Positions 21,212 through 30,212 of a stretch of DNA of 64,000 nt are shown here, piece after piece. The stretch covers positions 22,751 to 86,750 of the IMG/VR virus record IMGVR_UViG_3300043411_002463. One strand, given 5' to 3'. Every line of letters starts with the position of its first letter. Position 1 is the first letter of the stretch. This stretch comes from a virus. The position numbers and the translations under genes are program-made. The notes under the pieces are model-generated. The model saw only the letters and a list, made by a program, of their open reading frames with translations, had not been told where the DNA came from and ran no database searches.

Positions 21212-22297
21212 ATGAAAATCAAAATACAACAATTTTTGTTTGGCAAATGCCATAGTTGGAGTATTGTTGCTCAAAACATTGCCAAACAATTGATTAAAAA
21301 TCATTCTGTAGATTTGGTTTCTACAGATGGCATTAAAGAAGCTTTTATTTCAAAAGAATTAAAAAAACATATCAAAATAACTCCTGATAAGTTATATGAT
21401 ATGCAATTATCATATACAATACCACATAATATGCCAAAATTTTTAAATTATGGCGCTAAAAATAGATTTGGAATTTGGTGTTATGAATTTCCTATAATAC
21501 CAGCTGAACAAATTAAATATATAAATAGTGCTTGTGATTTATTATTGCCTCCGTCAAATTTTGCACGAGATTCTTTTATTGAATGCAAAGCAAATGAGGA
21601 TAAAATAAAAGTATTACCTCACGGCATTAATTTAGAAGATTTTGAGAATAAAAATAAATATAAAATATCAACCAATAAAAAAATAAAGTTTTTAATTCCA
21701 TTAGGTCAACCTCATTTACGAAAGAATATTGTAAATACAGTAGAATATTTCTTTAAAACATTTGATAAAAATGATGATGTAGTTTTGATTTTAAAGGCTC
21801 CCAATAAAAAACCTGGTGGACATGATATTTCTGTTAATGAAACAGTAGCATCTTTAAAAAAGAAATATAAAAATCATCCAGAAATTAAATTAATTACAGA
21901 TTTTGTACCTAACATGGTTGAGTTATATAATGCGTGTGATGTTGTTTATTCTTTAACTAGAGCTGAGGCATTTTTTATGCCAGCTTTGGAAGGCTTTGCA
22001 GCTAATAAAGTTGTCATGGTACCCAGATATGGTGGTCAATTAGATTTTTGTCATGATGATAATTCTATTTTGTTTGATGGAAAAACAACACAAGCAGATA
22101 GAGAGGCATTGTATTGGCAGGGTGATATTAAAAATGTTTGGTTTGAATCTGATTTTGACGATGTAAGCTTTAAACTAAAACAAGTTGCAAATAATTATGA
22201 TGCTATATTACAAAGTAAACAAGAAAAAATGAAACATAAAATAAATGAATATACTTGGGAAAATGTAACTAAACAATTAATAGGATATTGCAAATGA
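21212..22297 (+). CDS. GT-B glycosyltransferase, GT4-like
   Basis: A 361-residue cytoplasmic enzyme that would transfer a sugar from a nucleotide sugar. The C-terminal half has the GT4 hallmarks. VLPHGINLEDF near 135 follows the first Rossmann domain. FLIPLGQPHLRKNI near 160 is the phosphate-contacting 'G...RKN' loop. EAFFMPALEGFAANK near 250 is the E-x7-E nucleotide-sugar motif. The first 120 residues form the acceptor-binding domain. It is the first gene of the glycosylation island, 14 bases after the dockerin-like gene, and overlaps the next glycosyltransferase by four bases. The sugar and acceptor cannot be read from the sequence. Confidence 0.8.
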   Translation: MKIKIQQFLFGKCHSWSIVAQNIAKQLIKNHSVDLVSTDGIKEAFISKELKKHIKITPDKLYDMQLSYTIPHNMPKFLNYGAKNRFGIWCYEFPIIPAEQIKYINSACDLLLPPSNFARDSFIECKANEDKIKVLPHGINLEDFENKNKYKISTNKKIKFLIPLGQPHLRKNIVNTVEYFFKTFDKNDDVVLILKAPNKKPGGHDISVNETVASLKKKYKNHPEIKLITDFVPNMVELYNACDVVYSLTRAEAFFMPALEGFAANKVVMVPRYGGQLDFCHDDNSILFDGKTTQADREALYWQGDIKNVWFESDFDDVSFKLKQVANNYDAILQSKQEKMKHKINEYTWENVTKQLIGYCK

Positions 22298-23049
22298 GTT
22301 CAAATGATTTTTTTGATATTATGATTGAAAAAGGAACTATTGAAAAAGTAAAATTATCAATAGTTATTCCTGTATTTAATAATTTTGGATTTACTAAATC
22401 TTGCATTAATGATTTATTAAAACTAAAAGAACCCCATGAAATAATAATTGTTGATAATGGTTCTACGGATGCGACTAGTGAATATTTACAAAATTTTAAG
22501 TTAGATGAAACAAATAATCATCATAGACTTATTTATTTAAAACTCAAAAAAAATACAGGTTTTGCATGTGCTTGTAATTCCGGCTATGACTGTTCAAACG
22601 CAGAGTATGTATTGTTTTTAAATAATGATATTAAAGTAAAATCTAATCATGAAAATTGGACAGATAATTTACTTGAAAGTGTTGGTGATGGATTAATTAG
22701 TCCTAATGGTGGGATTGTAGATAAAAATGGAAACTTCATAACAGAAACTGATGAAGTTGTTAATGGTAATTTCTATTTATCGGGTTGGTGTTTGCTTGGT
22801 AAGAAATCAATATTTGATAAGTTAAAAATTAACAATTATGTAGGACCATTTTCCGAAGAATTTGGTATTGCTTATTTTGAAGATACTGACATGGGTTTGC
22901 GCGCAGCCCAATTACAAATTCCAATGATGGTTCAAGCAGTACCAGTACATCATTTTGGGAAGCAAACAAGTGCCAAAGTAGGATTATCTCAGTTATATAT
23001 GCATGCAAAGCCAATATTTACGGCAAAGTGGAAAGGCAAATTAATATGA
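22294..23049 (+). CDS. GT2-family glycosyltransferase
   Basis: A 251-residue GT-A fold enzyme. LSIVIPVFNNFGF near residue 12 and IIIVDNGSTDATSEYL near 50 are the standard nucleotide-binding start of GT2. YVLFLNNDIKV near 107 is the position of the metal-binding DXD (here NND). YFEDTDMGLRAAQL near 195 supplies the catalytic ED. The ATG at 22294 overlaps the upstream stop as ATGA; a TTG two codons upstream is a less likely start. It lacks membrane helices, so it acts in the cytoplasm. It resembles rhamnosyltransferase-like GT2 enzymes in overall layout, but the donor is not determinable. Confidence 0.85.
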   Translation: MSSNDFFDIMIEKGTIEKVKLSIVIPVFNNFGFTKSCINDLLKLKEPHEIIIVDNGSTDATSEYLQNFKLDETNNHHRLIYLKLKKNTGFACACNSGYDCSNAEYVLFLNNDIKVKSNHENWTDNLLESVGDGLISPNGGIVDKNGNFITETDEVVNGNFYLSGWCLLGKKSIFDKLKINNYVGPFSEEFGIAYFEDTDMGLRAAQLQIPMMVQAVPVHHFGKQTSAKVGLSQLYMHAKPIFTAKWKGKLI

Positions 23050-23912
23050 TTCATGTTTTGACTTTAAATTGGAACGGTAAAGATAAGTTAGAAAGATTAG
23101 CTCCTGGCTTACTTGCAAACTTAGAACAAACTGGTGAAGAATATTGTTGGTTTATTAGAGATAATGGTTCTAAAGATGGTTCGGTGGAATTTATTAAAGA
23201 ACTTATGGAAAGTGGCAAGAAAGTTAAAGCTTTATTTGTCGATCATAATAGAAATAATTTTGCCCAGGGTGTAAATTCATTGGCAAAAATGGCACTAAGT
23301 GACAGATGTAAAGTAAATATTACTACTGAAAGTTTCATTTCTTTTAAAGATTTAGTTCCTAAGTTTGATACATTATTATTTATGAATAACGACATTGAAT
23401 TTCCAGAAGAAAATTCTTTAACTGAAATGGTTAATCTTTATAAGACATCTAATTCAGCGATGGTAGGATGTAGGTTACTTTATAATGGAACTGATAAATT
23501 ACAACATGCAGGAGTTATTTTTAGTCCCAAGTATGGCAACATGCCATATCATTATAGACATCAGGAAACCACATCAGAAGAAACTGAATCTAATAAGTTT
23601 TTCCAAGCCGTAACGGCAGCTGTTTGTCTTGTAAATTTTTCTGCTTTTTTGGAAGTGGACGGTATGGATGAAAGATTTCATTGGGCTTTTGAAGATATTG
23701 ATTTGTGTTTAAAAATAAAAGATATGGGACATAAAATATCTTATTGTGGAAAAACAAAAATATTCCATGAAGAAAGCGCTTCATTGAAAAAAAATCCAGT
23801 GAATAAAATGTTTATGGGACCTAACGTAGATCTTTTCAAGAAGAAGTGGTTCGGAAAATATAAGTTAGATCATGATGATTATCTTAAAAATCCAAAACAC
23901 TTAAATGTATGA
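23046..23912 (+). CDS. GT2-family glycosyltransferase
   Basis: A 288-residue GT-A enzyme, with the start at 23046 chosen because the ATG overlaps the previous stop as ATGA and MIHVLTLNWNG is a typical GT2 N-terminus. RDNGSKDGSVEFI near 38, LLFMNNDIEFP near 113 and WAFEDIDLCLKIKDMG near 216 are the nucleotide-binding, metal-binding and catalytic segments. The end of the protein is Lys-rich. It is related in design to its upstream neighbour, suggesting that both arose from one ancestral gene or act in sequence on the same glycan. It overlaps the following unknown gene by four bases. Confidence 0.85.
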   Translation: MIHVLTLNWNGKDKLERLAPGLLANLEQTGEEYCWFIRDNGSKDGSVEFIKELMESGKKVKALFVDHNRNNFAQGVNSLAKMALSDRCKVNITTESFISFKDLVPKFDTLLFMNNDIEFPEENSLTEMVNLYKTSNSAMVGCRLLYNGTDKLQHAGVIFSPKYGNMPYHYRHQETTSEETESNKFFQAVTAAVCLVNFSAFLEVDGMDERFHWAFEDIDLCLKIKDMGHKISYCGKTKIFHEESASLKKNPVNKMFMGPNVDLFKKKWFGKYKLDHDDYLKNPKHLNV

Positions 23913-24835
23913 AAATAATTTATCCTTTTTCACCTATTATTTGGGAAAAAGATAAATATCTTAAGCCTCATATTATTCCAAAAGAATCTTATGAGGCTTT
24001 TGGTAATAATATTTATTTAATTAATTTTGGGACTTTGTCTCAAGTTTATTTCTCTTTATTCTTGTTTGAATTTTATAAGAAAAATTATCCTGACAAGAAG
24101 TTATTTTTTATTGGTAATCCAGAATATTATGAATTGGTTAGATGGCAAGGATTGGCTAAAGTTGTAGAAGAACATAATTTTACGCCTGATGTTCTTAAAA
24201 GATATCCTTGCCCAATATTTCATGATTTAGATGGAAATATATTTTATAATCCATTATATCAAATAAAATGTTTTACTGATGAACTCGGAATTCCAGTTAA
24301 AATGAACAAATCTAATTTAGAAATAACTATATTAAATAGTTTATGTATAGATAATTACAATTCATATAAAACATCTTTTAGACTTTTCCCAGAACCAAAA
24401 GATTATGATGTTAGTTTTGATAATTGGTTAAATCTAAATAAGTATATCTTACAGAAGGATCCTGTAATTTTGTTTTTACCAGAAAAACCAAATATCAATT
24501 ACAATTATAAGTATATTTTAACATCATTAAGTACTTATAAGCATGTGGTGGTTCTTAAAACAGATTATAGTGACTTAAATTCAAAGTTTAGCATTAAATA
24601 TAATCTTTTTAGATTAATATATTTGATGATTAATTATAAAAAAATAATAACCAATAATTTTAGTTTATACTGGGTGTTTTTTTGTTTACAGAAACAGCCT
24701 CATACTTATTTGAAAGAAAATATCTTTCCAAAGAAAAGTGCTACGCAATTTTGCGAAAAATTTGATATAGATAAATCGCAATGTAATTTCGTAAATTACT
24801 TTCAATATCAAGATTGTATTAATTTTTATAGGTAA
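23909..24835 (+). CDS. unknown protein of the glycosylation island
   Basis: A 308-residue, Tyr/Phe/Lys-rich protein without a family motif that I can name. Two alternating beta/alpha halves are suggested (LINFGTLSQVYFSLFLFEFY near 38-57; DPVILFLPEKP near 188 and KKIITNNFSLYWVFF near 246). This would fit a divergent GT-B transferase of GT9-like shape. The middle of the protein is poorly conserved-looking. It overlaps the upstream GT2 gene by four bases and lies five bases before the next GT2 gene, so it is probably part of the same pathway. Function remains unassigned. Confidence 0.4.
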   Translation: MKIIYPFSPIIWEKDKYLKPHIIPKESYEAFGNNIYLINFGTLSQVYFSLFLFEFYKKNYPDKKLFFIGNPEYYELVRWQGLAKVVEEHNFTPDVLKRYPCPIFHDLDGNIFYNPLYQIKCFTDELGIPVKMNKSNLEITILNSLCIDNYNSYKTSFRLFPEPKDYDVSFDNWLNLNKYILQKDPVILFLPEKPNINYNYKYILTSLSTYKHVVVLKTDYSDLNSKFSIKYNLFRLIYLMINYKKIITNNFSLYWVFFCLQKQPHTYLKENIFPKKSATQFCEKFDIDKSQCNFVNYFQYQDCINFYR

Positions 24836-24840
24836 ATTTC

Positions 24841-25668
24841 ATGGATACTTTTTTTACAAGTCACCAATTGTCTGAAAACCCAGCAGAAGTGACTATAATG
24901 ATGGTAACATTCAATAGATTAGATTTAACTAAAAAAACCATAGAATCTTTAAAAGAAAATACTAAAAACATTATTAACTTAGTAATTGTAGATAATAAAT
25001 CTACTGATGAAACAGTTTTATATTTAGATTCTTTAGAAAAAGACAAAGAATTACAAAAAATAGTTTTCAATTTAATTTTAATTAAAAATAAAGAAAATTT
25101 AGGAATTGCAACTGCCAGGAATCAAGCTTTATTTTATGCAATCAATAAGCTAGATACCAAATACTTATCCACAATTGATAATGATATTAATATTCCTGAT
25201 GATTGGTTAAACAAATGCATGATAGCATTAGAAAACAATAAAATATATGGAATGATTGGTGTAAATTTTGAACCAGTTACTTATCCAATATTGTCTATAA
25301 ATAAATGCAATATTCAATATAAAAGAGAAGGAAATTTGGGCACGGCTTGTACTGTTTTTAGTAGAAGTTTGGCAAAAATGTTGGGTTATTTTAATAACAA
25401 AGATTATAGTCCTTTTTATGGTTTAGAAGATTCTGATTGGGGTTTTAGAGTTCGTGTTCTTGGAATGAAGCTTGGATATATTGTAGAGAATGGTGTTCAT
25501 TTGGGTGAAGGGCAAGCAGATGTTGGTGAGTATCGAGAATTTAAAACAAAAGAACATGATACTCATAAAGAAAAATTCTTTAAAATCTGCAGGGAGTATT
25601 TATCAAAAACAAAACCATTATACATGTCGTTTTCTACAAACCTTATAAAAGATATAAATGCTATTTGA
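24841..25668 (+). CDS. GT2-family glycosyltransferase
   Basis: A 275-residue GT-A enzyme. After a 15-residue lead, VTIMMVTFNRLDLTKKTIESL and LVIVDNKSTDETVLYL (near 50) form the donor site. LGIATARNQAL near 85 and YLSTIDNDINIP near 110 give the metal-binding DND. GLEDSDWGFRVRVLG near 195 carries the catalytic acids. The C-terminal 60 residues contain a LGEGQADVGEY loop of unknown role. A weak TAGGT lies upstream of the start at 24841. It overlaps the next gene by 11 bases. The DND motif is more canonical than the NND of the two earlier GT2 genes. Confidence 0.85.
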   Translation: MDTFFTSHQLSENPAEVTIMMVTFNRLDLTKKTIESLKENTKNIINLVIVDNKSTDETVLYLDSLEKDKELQKIVFNLILIKNKENLGIATARNQALFYAINKLDTKYLSTIDNDINIPDDWLNKCMIALENNKIYGMIGVNFEPVTYPILSINKCNIQYKREGNLGTACTVFSRSLAKMLGYFNNKDYSPFYGLEDSDWGFRVRVLGMKLGYIVENGVHLGEGQADVGEYREFKTKEHDTHKEKFFKICREYLSKTKPLYMSFSTNLIKDINAI

Positions 25669-27763
25669 AGTAACCGATAATGATTTGAAATCTCTTGTTA
25701 AAGTAGTGGCAGCTACTAAATATTCTAATGGATTTGTGCTTGAAGCAAAACAAGGGAAAATTGTTATTAATTCGTTCATTAATGGAAAGATAAATCTTTT
25801 CTTTAGAAGAATTTCAGGTAATGGTAAAGTTGTGATTAATGATTCTTGTTCTGCTAATCCAAAAGAGAAATCAATTATTTCAAAAATATCAGAATTATAT
25901 TGTATTGATTGTAATGAAAATTCTACTTTGGAAATTCATAGAACACCTGATAGTATTGGTGAGGTTTCTCTTTTTGGTTTATCTTTTGAAATGGATGATG
26001 AAGTGGCAAAAAATTGGAAAAATATAATAAAAAGATGTAAATCTTTTGGTGGTATTAAAATACTTAATAATAAATTAATTGCACTAGAAGGTGGCTATCT
26101 TGAACCAGCCAGCTCCATAGAACTAATTAAAACAACACCAAGCGATACAACTAGCATAAGAGATAATAAATTATTTTTCAAATATAAATGTGAAATTAAT
26201 GAGTTAGTTATAAATACGGAAAATGTACAAGAGCCTCTGTTTATAAACAGAGAACCTCCAACACCAATCATTTCTCCAAGCAAACCAATTGATGTTCCTG
26301 TTACTTATAATACAATCAATTCAATAAAGAATAATATAGAAGATATAAAATCTTATAAAGATAAGGTTATTTATGATTCTCATTCTATTAATGGCATTAG
26401 TAGAAAAAATTTCGCAATGCTTAAAGATAAAACCGTTAAGTTTATTGAGTCAGGCAATCAATCTTATATAGGAATTAAGCCGGGCGGAAATTTTTGTTTA
26501 AATATTTCTGATTTAGAACCAAATCATTATTATTTAGTTGTGATTAACGGTAAAAAATTAAGTGGCAATGGTAAGATTAAAGTAGGATTTTCTTCAGCAG
26601 GAATTGTGCAAGACAATAAGTTATTAAACTTTGATTCAACACAAGCAGACAGAAGTGCCGATTTAAAAATAGGTAATAAGTCTTATCCAGAAGAACAATT
26701 TAAGTTACATCTAATATCGCCATCAGATGCAACTGGCGAAGTCATAATTTCCAGAATTATGATAATAAGTTCTTTGTTGAATAAATTACCGCAGAATCAA
26801 AAGACAGCTGTAATTTCTAATAATTCATTATTTGGGTTTAAGTTTGATATTCCTATTACAGAAAGTTCAAACTTTGATGATTCAATTAAAAATTCAAATA
26901 GAAAAGCCTCTTTGTTTTTTAAAGAAAATCTAGAAAAAATAGAATCATTGCCTTTTAATTTTTACCCTCAAACATTTAATTCTTCTCAATATGTTGCAAG
27001 TATTTTAAATCAAACTCATGATTCTAGAGTTATTGATTTTTATAATCAGTTTGAAGAATTTGATAAAGCCAGCCAATCAGATTTAGCATTTACTAAGCTT
27101 GGTGAGATTAAATCAAGTGATAGAATATTTTTAGAAGAATGGGCATCTAATATTAATTTATCAGCTCATGATATTGACAAGCTATCCAATTGTAGAACTA
27201 TAATTACACCAAGCATTAGAAATGCGTTTATTTTAAAACATTCACTTAAAGGTAAAAATATTGGAATTAGAGTTGGTGAGAAATTAAGATTTATTCCAAG
27301 AAATATTCAATTTAATCCTAAAAAGTATTGGGTTTACATTGAAAAACATCCAGCATTTACTTCCAAAATAGTTAAAATGTGGGATGAAAGTTTACCACCA
27401 CTGTATATTGTTGGAAGTAATATAAATGTCCCAAGATTCATTAATAAGTTTTCAGAACATGAATCATATTTTAATTTAGTATCTTTGTTAGCTAATAGTA
27501 GTGGCTATTTAGATTTTAATTCTTGTTTACAATATAAGTCTTCTTGGATTGATTTGGCTTTGAATTTAGGATGTAGTGTTGTTACTAATAATTGCAATTA
27601 TGTTGATAAGGCTAAGATTTTAAATATAACCACAAATGATGAGATAAACAAATCATTAATTGTATCAGATTTAATAAATCCAATTAAAAAAGATGTCAAT
27701 TGGAATTATAATTTAAAAGTTATAGAAAATATTAAAAAAATAATTGGAGATTTGAATGATTAA
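25658..27763 (+). CDS. multidomain protein of the glycosylation island, C-terminus possibly GT-like
   Basis: A 701-residue protein without a clear family. Residues 1-195 are beta-rich. A Pro-rich linker (REPPTPIISPSKPIDVP, about 200-216) leads to a second beta-sandwich-like section at 240-385 (YIGIKPGGNFCLNISDLEPN; GEVIISRIMII), of the kind seen in carbohydrate-binding or jelly-roll modules. Residues 430-701 alternate strands and helices and end with LGCSVVTNN and a Lys-rich helix, resembling the second half of a GT-B transferase. Neighbours on both sides are glycosyltransferases. An 18-base perfect palindrome lies at the start of the linker. A binding module fused to a transferase is my inference, not a recognised match. 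Confidence 0.4.
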   Translation: MLFEVTDNDLKSLVKVVAATKYSNGFVLEAKQGKIVINSFINGKINLFFRRISGNGKVVINDSCSANPKEKSIISKISELYCIDCNENSTLEIHRTPDSIGEVSLFGLSFEMDDEVAKNWKNIIKRCKSFGGIKILNNKLIALEGGYLEPASSIELIKTTPSDTTSIRDNKLFFKYKCEINELVINTENVQEPLFINREPPTPIISPSKPIDVPVTYNTINSIKNNIEDIKSYKDKVIYDSHSINGISRKNFAMLKDKTVKFIESGNQSYIGIKPGGNFCLNISDLEPNHYYLVVINGKKLSGNGKIKVGFSSAGIVQDNKLLNFDSTQADRSADLKIGNKSYPEEQFKLHLISPSDATGEVIISRIMIISSLLNKLPQNQKTAVISNNSLFGFKFDIPITESSNFDDSIKNSNRKASLFFKENLEKIESLPFNFYPQTFNSSQYVASILNQTHDSRVIDFYNQFEEFDKASQSDLAFTKLGEIKSSDRIFLEEWASNINLSAHDIDKLSNCRTIITPSIRNAFILKHSLKGKNIGIRVGEKLRFIPRNIQFNPKKYWVYIEKHPAFTSKIVKMWDESLPPLYIVGSNINVPRFINKFSEHESYFNLVSLLANSSGYLDFNSCLQYKSSWIDLALNLGCSVVTNNCNYVDKAKILNITTNDEINKSLIVSDLINPIKKDVNWNYNLKVIENIKKIIGDLND
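26235..26252. repeat. 18-bp perfect palindrome inside a coding region
   Basis: CTCTGTTTATAAACAGAG reads the same on both strands. It falls at the junction between the N-terminal domain and the Pro-rich linker of the surrounding gene. No T-run follows, so it does not look like a terminator. It could be a protein-binding site or chance. Confidence 0.6.
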
Positions 27764-28733
27764 AGTTTTATATTTGCCTTTAAATGCAGGAAATCCACAA
27801 ACAGGAATGTATGATGCTTTTAATTCAATTCCAAATATTAACTTAAGTATTTTTGATTATTATGGATTATTTGAATCAAAAAGAAATAAGAATTTTGTTA
27901 ATGAATCTTTTATTAAAGCAGTTAAAGAATTTCAACCAGATTTAGTTCACATGCAGTTACAGATGACAGATATTATTGAACCATCTGCTATTATGGAAGC
28001 TCGCAAACAAGTTAATAAGAATGTTATTTTTACCAACTGGTCTGGAGATGTAAGAAACACAGCTTCAGCTGAAATATTAAAGATTGCTCCGGCGGTAGAT
28101 TTTACTTTCATTTCATCTGTTGGACAAATTCCATTATACCAGCAAGCAGGCTGTCAAAATGTTAGATATTGGCAAATAGGATATGATCCAAAAATATTCT
28201 TTCCCAAAAATCAAAGCAATTTCACTTATGATCTTGTGTTTGCAGGAAATGCATATCCTCCAGGGTTATTTGTTGATACTCAAAAACGTTATGATTTAAT
28301 AGTAAAATTAAAATCTTATTTTGGTGATAGATTTGGAGTGTTTGGGTCTGGATATAGACCAGACCTCAAAGCCAAGCCAATTTCAGGCTCAGAAGTTAAT
28401 AATGTCTACAATTCATCTTTATCTATTTTTAGTATGAGTAATTACAATGATATTTCTCATTATTTTTCAGATAGATTATTGACTTGTTTGGCTTCGGGTC
28501 GACCAACAATTTCTTATAACTTTCCAGATTATCAAAGTTATTTTTCAAACAATTGTGATATAATAATGGCATCTACTTTTGAAGAAATTGTTTCAATGGT
28601 AGAGTGGTGCAAATCAAACATGGACCAAGCAAATAGAATTGGACAGGCTGGAGCTAAAAAAGTTCAAAGCCAACATACATACAAGTCTAGAGTAATAGAG
28701 TTATTAAGACTATTAGGATTTTCACATGATTAA
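27756..28733 (+). CDS. GT-B glycosyltransferase, GT4-like
   Basis: A 325-residue enzyme. The N-terminal Rossmann half includes MIKVLYLPLNAGNP, then FQPDLVHMQLQ near 65 and TNWSGDVR near 93. The C-terminal half begins with LVFAGNAYPP near 165, continues with RFGVFGSGYRP near 197, and ends with the sugar-nucleotide region YFSDRLLTCLASGRPTISYN near 232-251 and a closing helix. This is the arrangement of 'glycosyl transferases group 1' with the DUF3880-like N-domain. No membrane segment is present. It overlaps both neighbours by a few bases, indicating coupled translation within the island. Confidence 0.75.
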   Translation: MIKVLYLPLNAGNPQTGMYDAFNSIPNINLSIFDYYGLFESKRNKNFVNESFIKAVKEFQPDLVHMQLQMTDIIEPSAIMEARKQVNKNVIFTNWSGDVRNTASAEILKIAPAVDFTFISSVGQIPLYQQAGCQNVRYWQIGYDPKIFFPKNQSNFTYDLVFAGNAYPPGLFVDTQKRYDLIVKLKSYFGDRFGVFGSGYRPDLKAKPISGSEVNNVYNSSLSIFSMSNYNDISHYFSDRLLTCLASGRPTISYNFPDYQSYFSNNCDIIMASTFEEIVSMVEWCKSNMDQANRIGQAGAKKVQSQHTYKSRVIELLRLLGFSHD

Positions 28734-29304
28734 TTTAATTACTTCATATTATAAAGATTCAAACCAAGACAGAAGAAAAGAAATAGATTATTGTTTTTAT
28801 AAAAACTCAATATTATCTAATGTTAACTTTATTGTTTTAGAATCTCAAACAAGAGTTAAGTTTTGTGAATATTTTGACTATCTGAATAAAATAACAAATC
28901 CAGATGATGTTAATATTGTTTGCAATTCTGATGTTTATTTTGAATCCGAAATTTTACTATCTGAAAAAATTAAAGATGATCAAGCCTTTGCATTATCAAG
29001 ATGGGATTTGCAAAATGATGGTACTTTGAAGTTTTTTGATCGACCAGATAGTCAAGATGCTTGGGTCTTTAGGGGTAAGATTAGAAATGTTTATTCTGAT
29101 TTTTATATGGGCTATAGGGGTTGTGATAATCGTTTGGCTTATGAGCTAGCCCAAGGTGGCTATAGTGTATTTAATCCTTCAAAAACATTAAAATCAATTC
29201 ATGTACACACTTCTAATGTTAGAAACTATACATATAATGATAAATTAGTTGTACCAGGACCATACAAATCAATTGATACAAGATATCTTGAAGAAGTACC
29301 ATGA
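28726..29304 (+). CDS. small GT-A-like glycosyltransferase
   Basis: A compact 192-residue protein. MINLITSYYKDSNQDRRKE starts like a minimal GT-A domain, VNIVCNSDVYFE near 63-74 supplies a DXD-like position, and AWVFRGKIR, FYMGYRGCDNRLAYEL (near 126-142) and IHVHTSNVRNY match the pattern of small glycosyltransferases that have an aromatic-Gly-x-x-Gly-CD.R motif followed by a conserved His pair. It overlaps the preceding GT4-like gene by eight bases and the next gene by four. Lack of a larger C-terminal domain suggests that it relies on a partner or a simple acceptor. Confidence 0.6.
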   Translation: MINLITSYYKDSNQDRRKEIDYCFYKNSILSNVNFIVLESQTRVKFCEYFDYLNKITNPDDVNIVCNSDVYFESEILLSEKIKDDQAFALSRWDLQNDGTLKFFDRPDSQDAWVFRGKIRNVYSDFYMGYRGCDNRLAYELAQGGYSVFNPSKTLKSIHVHTSNVRNYTYNDKLVVPGPYKSIDTRYLEEVP

Positions 29305-30212
29305 ATATTATATTTTATAATCATTTCCATAATGGAGATATTCATTTATCTAGAACTTTTATTGAGAAAATTTCTTATTATCTATTGAATAATAGGTTAC
29401 ACTCAAATTTTTTCTATTCTCATAGAAATTCTCAGAAATTATTAAGAGATTTAACACCGCTTGTATCTTCTGATAATATTTTTTTTAAAATAGCTCATCA
29501 ATATAAATTATTTGAAGATAAAGATAATGCGTATTTTATTAATACTTGGTATGCTTCAAATTACAATAAGTATATGAATAATTATGGAATTACATTTGAT
29601 ACTTTATATGATTTATTTGATGATTTAACGAAAACATTGTGGAAATTTTCATTGGCTGATGTTGATTCTAACCCTGTTAATTTTTTCCCTAAGATTAATT
29701 ATGATAGATTTGAAATTAATAGTGCTAAGCAATTTTTAAGTAATATTAAACAAAAAAAAGTTTTTATTCAAAACGGATTGGCATTATCAGGACAAAGTAA
29801 TAACTTTAATTTCACCAATATAATTGCAAATTTATCTAAAAAATTCCCAGATCTATATTTTGTAATCTCTGACAATGATAGTAATTTACCATTTTTATAT
29901 AATGCCGAATTTAGTTCTAAAATAATTAATATAAAAGATAATGATTTAAATGAAAATGCATATATTTCATCTATGTGTGATGTGATAATTGGTAGGGCTA
30001 GTGGAAGCTTTACATTTGCATTTAATCAAGATAATTTGTTTAATAGAGAAACTCAATATATTTGTTTTAGTAATCTAATTCCTAAAAAACAATTTTGGTT
30101 AGGTGATAAATTCCATGATATAATTGATTATAAGGCTAAAATATTAAATAGCAATACGGCATCAGAAATAGAAGCTGAGCAAATTATTACTAAAGTTTTG
30201 GAGAAATTATGA
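29301..30212 (+). CDS. putative GT-B-like protein of the glycosylation island
   Basis: A 303-residue protein that I cannot place firmly. Residues 145-260 look like the C-terminal Rossmann domain of a heptosyltransferase-like GT-B enzyme: KKVFIQNGLALSGQSNNFNF (near 153), FPDLYFVISDND and MCDVIIGRASGSFTFAF (near 229-245), where a Gly-Ser/Ala-rich loop would hold the donor. The N-terminal half carries Asn/Phe/Tyr-rich segments and two His residues near the start (YNHFHNGDIHLS). It overlaps both neighbours by four bases. Activity as a transferase is an inference from context. Confidence 0.45.
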   Translation: MNIIFYNHFHNGDIHLSRTFIEKISYYLLNNRLHSNFFYSHRNSQKLLRDLTPLVSSDNIFFKIAHQYKLFEDKDNAYFINTWYASNYNKYMNNYGITFDTLYDLFDDLTKTLWKFSLADVDSNPVNFFPKINYDRFEINSAKQFLSNIKQKKVFIQNGLALSGQSNNFNFTNIIANLSKKFPDLYFVISDNDSNLPFLYNAEFSSKIINIKDNDLNENAYISSMCDVIIGRASGSFTFAFNQDNLFNRETQYICFSNLIPKKQFWLGDKFHDIIDYKAKILNSNTASEIEAEQIITKVLEKL

